Shown here one piece after another: positions 61,813-63,217 of a DNA stretch of 63,217 nt (position 1 is its first letter; every line of letters begins with the position of its first letter). Both the position numbers and the translations under genes were made by a program. The notes below the pieces were generated by a model. It saw only the letters and a list, made by a program, of their open reading frames with translations, had not been told where the DNA came from and made no database searches. Where the stretch lies: NCBI GenBank assembly GCA_026391295.1, contig JAPLDS010000042.1, positions 1 to 63,217 of the forward strand. Direction: 5' to 3'. The stretch is from Bacteroidia bacterium (GTDB lineage: Bacteria; Bacteroidota; Bacteroidia; Bacteroidales; Prolixibacteraceae).

Positions 61813-62493
61813 ATGGCTAGACCAGCAGAATATTCAAGAGCCGAGATCCCCCTCTTTGCAGTAGAAATAATCGAAAATCTCGAGATTTCGCCTGGTGTAT
61901 TTGTCCTTTCATATCGACAAAAAGTTGATTTTATCCCAGGTCAAGTAATTAAAGTAGCCCTTGATAAGCTTCAGCCTCCTCGAATTTACAGTGTTTGCAG
62001 TGGCGACAATTCCGAACTAGTAAGTATCCTTTACAACATTAAAGAGGAGGGTTATCTAACTCCCAAATTGGCAAAAGCTGTGGCTGGGGATAACCTTTTC
62101 GTCTCCTTACCTTATGGAAGTTTTCATGGAGACCATGATCCGGCCTATTGGATTGCCACAGGAACCGGAATATCGCCCTTCTATAGTATGTTTCAATCTG
62201 GATTGTCTGACCAGAAAACGCTAATCCATGGTGTTAGTCACCTCAACCAATTCTATTTCGAAGAAGAGCTCTCATGGGCCTTAGGGCCGAAATACATAAA
62301 ATGCTGCTCGCAAGAACAGGATGAGTCAACCTTTGCAGGGAGAGTTACAGAGTATCTTTTATCCTTGGATAGCCTGCCGAAGGATTATAAATACTACCTT
62401 TGTGGTAAATCCTTGATGGTCGTGGAGGTACGTGATATTCTGATAGACAAAGGAGTACCGTATGCTCAGATTTTTGCAGAGATCTATTTCTAA
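61813..62493 (+). CDS. FNR-type FAD/NAD(P) oxidoreductase (226 residues), divergent paralogue
   Basis: It has the same plan and length as the gene on the other strand: FIPGQVIKVAL, the FAD motif RIYSVCSG, IKEEGYLTPKLAKAVAG, the nucleotide motif WIATGTGISPFYSMF, LIHGVSHLNQFYFEEEL, YYLCGKSLMVVEVRDIL and the terminal AEIYF. Identity with its neighbour looks low outside the motifs, so the split is not recent. It may reduce ferredoxin or flavodoxin, or take electrons from it. rlmN follows after 35 bases. Confidence 0.85.
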   Translation: MARPAEYSRAEIPLFAVEIIENLEISPGVFVLSYRQKVDFIPGQVIKVALDKLQPPRIYSVCSGDNSELVSILYNIKEEGYLTPKLAKAVAGDNLFVSLPYGSFHGDHDPAYWIATGTGISPFYSMFQSGLSDQKTLIHGVSHLNQFYFEEELSWALGPKYIKCCSQEQDESTFAGRVTEYLLSLDSLPKDYKYYLCGKSLMVVEVRDILIDKGVPYAQIFAEIYF

Positions 62494-62528
62494 GCAAAAC
62501 AACTCAAGAAGCTCTATTTTATTCGCGT

Positions 62529-63217
62529 ATGGTACTGAAAGATCAACTTTTCGGCAAAGACTTAGAAGAACTACAACAGGTTAGCTTATCACTAGGATTG
62601 CCAAAATTTACAGGCAAACAACTAGCCGACTGGCTATACAAGAAAAATATTCACTCCATTGACGAGATGAGTAATCTCTCAAAGAATGCCCGTGATCTAC
62701 TCAATGAAAAGTACGAATTTGGACTCTCAGCACCATCAAAAATTCAGACTAGCATAGACGGGACCAAGAAATATCTCTTCCCAACAGCGCTTAATAAGTT
62801 TATTGAAACAGCTATGATCCCTGATGAGGATCGAAAAACTGTTTGCGTTTCAACACAGGTAGGGTGTAAGATGGGGTGTCTATTCTGCATGACAGGCAAA
62901 CAAGGATTTCAAGGACAATTAACTGCGGGTGAGATCGTCAATCAGATCCGAAGTATTGACGAAAATGGGGAGGTTTCAAACATCGTCTATATGGGGATGG
63001 GCGAGCCATTTGATAACCTTGAAGCCGTCCTTAAAAGTTTAAAAATTCTTACTTCCGATTGGGGCTATGCCATGAGTCCACGAAGAATTACGGTTTCTTC
63101 TATTGGCATAATTCCGGCCATGATTCGGTTCTTAAATGAGAGCGATGCTCATCTAGCTATCAGTCTGCATACCCCTTTTGATGAGGAGCGACGTAAGCTA
63201 ATGCCAGTTCAGATTGC
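62529..63217 (+). CDS. rlmN: 23S rRNA (adenine2503-C2)-methyltransferase RlmN, partial (3' end outside)
   Basis: RlmN is a radical-SAM enzyme that methylates A2503 of 23S rRNA and A37 of some tRNAs. The 229 codons present begin MVLKDQLFGKDLEELQ. They include the helical N-terminal domain (FTGKQLADWLYKK), VSTQVGCKMGCLFCMTGKQGF with the CxxxCxxC cluster (C113, C117, C120), NIVYMGMGEPFDN, RRITVSSIGI and AISLHTPFDEERRKLMP. The gene runs off the right edge, so the C-terminal catalytic cysteine is not visible. Confidence 0.95.
   Translation, partial: MVLKDQLFGKDLEELQQVSLSLGLPKFTGKQLADWLYKKNIHSIDEMSNLSKNARDLLNEKYEFGLSAPSKIQTSIDGTKKYLFPTALNKFIETAMIPDEDRKTVCVSTQVGCKMGCLFCMTGKQGFQGQLTAGEIVNQIRSIDENGEVSNIVYMGMGEPFDNLEAVLKSLKILTSDWGYAMSPRRITVSSIGIIPAMIRFLNESDAHLAISLHTPFDEERRKLMPVQI

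Noticed and set aside
1-63217. CRISPR arrays, IS elements, prophage or tRNA genes
   Set aside because: No repeat-spacer pattern, transposase, integrase or cloverleaf-like sequence was recognised in the intergenic regions on reading; a tRNA scan was not possible.

Overview
The window looks like a chromosomal segment of a Bacteroidetes bacterium, most likely class Bacteroidia. This rests on gene content (GSCFA protein, DUF4271 membrane protein next to hemD and rnpA, SPOR lipoprotein, MacB-type efflux operon, GH133/GT4/GH57 glycogen genes, GRP-type sugar transporter) and on repeated Bacteroidetes-type promoters (TTG about 19-20 nt before TAnnTTTG) in front of genes on both strands. The genus cannot be fixed from the sequence alone. 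Gene density is high, and no phage, IS element, CRISPR array or tRNA was seen.

Layout. 1-350: probable rRNA-operon promoter and leader pointing out of the left edge. 489-3976: lipB, then a divergent POT peptide transporter with an outer-membrane protein. 4057-8865: translation block rplM-rpsI, rpsB-tsf, pyrH-frr, plus a secreted thioredoxin-like protein. 8987-14232: Omp85-like barrel, SPOR lipoprotein, membrane-anchored response regulator, 2-hydroxyacid dehydrogenase, S41 protease. 14406-15350: rsgA. 15448-17614: aromatic amino acid operon, with a leader peptide rich in Tyr/Phe/Trp codons and an attenuator, then tyrA and a DAHP synthase/chorismate mutase gene whose 5' end is damaged. 17680-20214 (minus): DUF4271, hemD, rnpA.

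20341-34156 (minus) is the most unusual part: an eight-gene run of exported proteins of the kind best known from Planctomycetes. It has two DUF1549/DUF1553 cytochrome proteins, two Tat-exported DUF1501 proteins, two DUF2231-membrane/leucine-rich-repeat proteins, a Tat-exported NHL beta-propeller and a MauG-like di-heme peroxidase. Seven CxxCH haem sites are visible. The operon probably encodes an envelope redox machine acting on an unknown, perhaps carbohydrate, substrate.

34354-40744 (minus): glutathione peroxidase and a complete ABC efflux operon (ATPase, two permeases, membrane fusion protein, TolC). thiL (minus) and the sufBCDSE-DUF59-queG iron-sulfur operon (plus) diverge from overlapping promoters near 42015-42045. 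48760-58201 (plus): GSCFA protein, three glycogen enzymes, then ribokinase, a secreted ADP-ribosylglycohydrolase-family protein and a sugar transporter, which resemble a reduced ribose-scavenging (rus) module. 58198-60867 (minus): the tRNA methylthiotransferases mtaB and miaB. 60923-62493: two divergent 226-residue FNR-type flavin reductases. 62529 to the end: rlmN, cut by the window.
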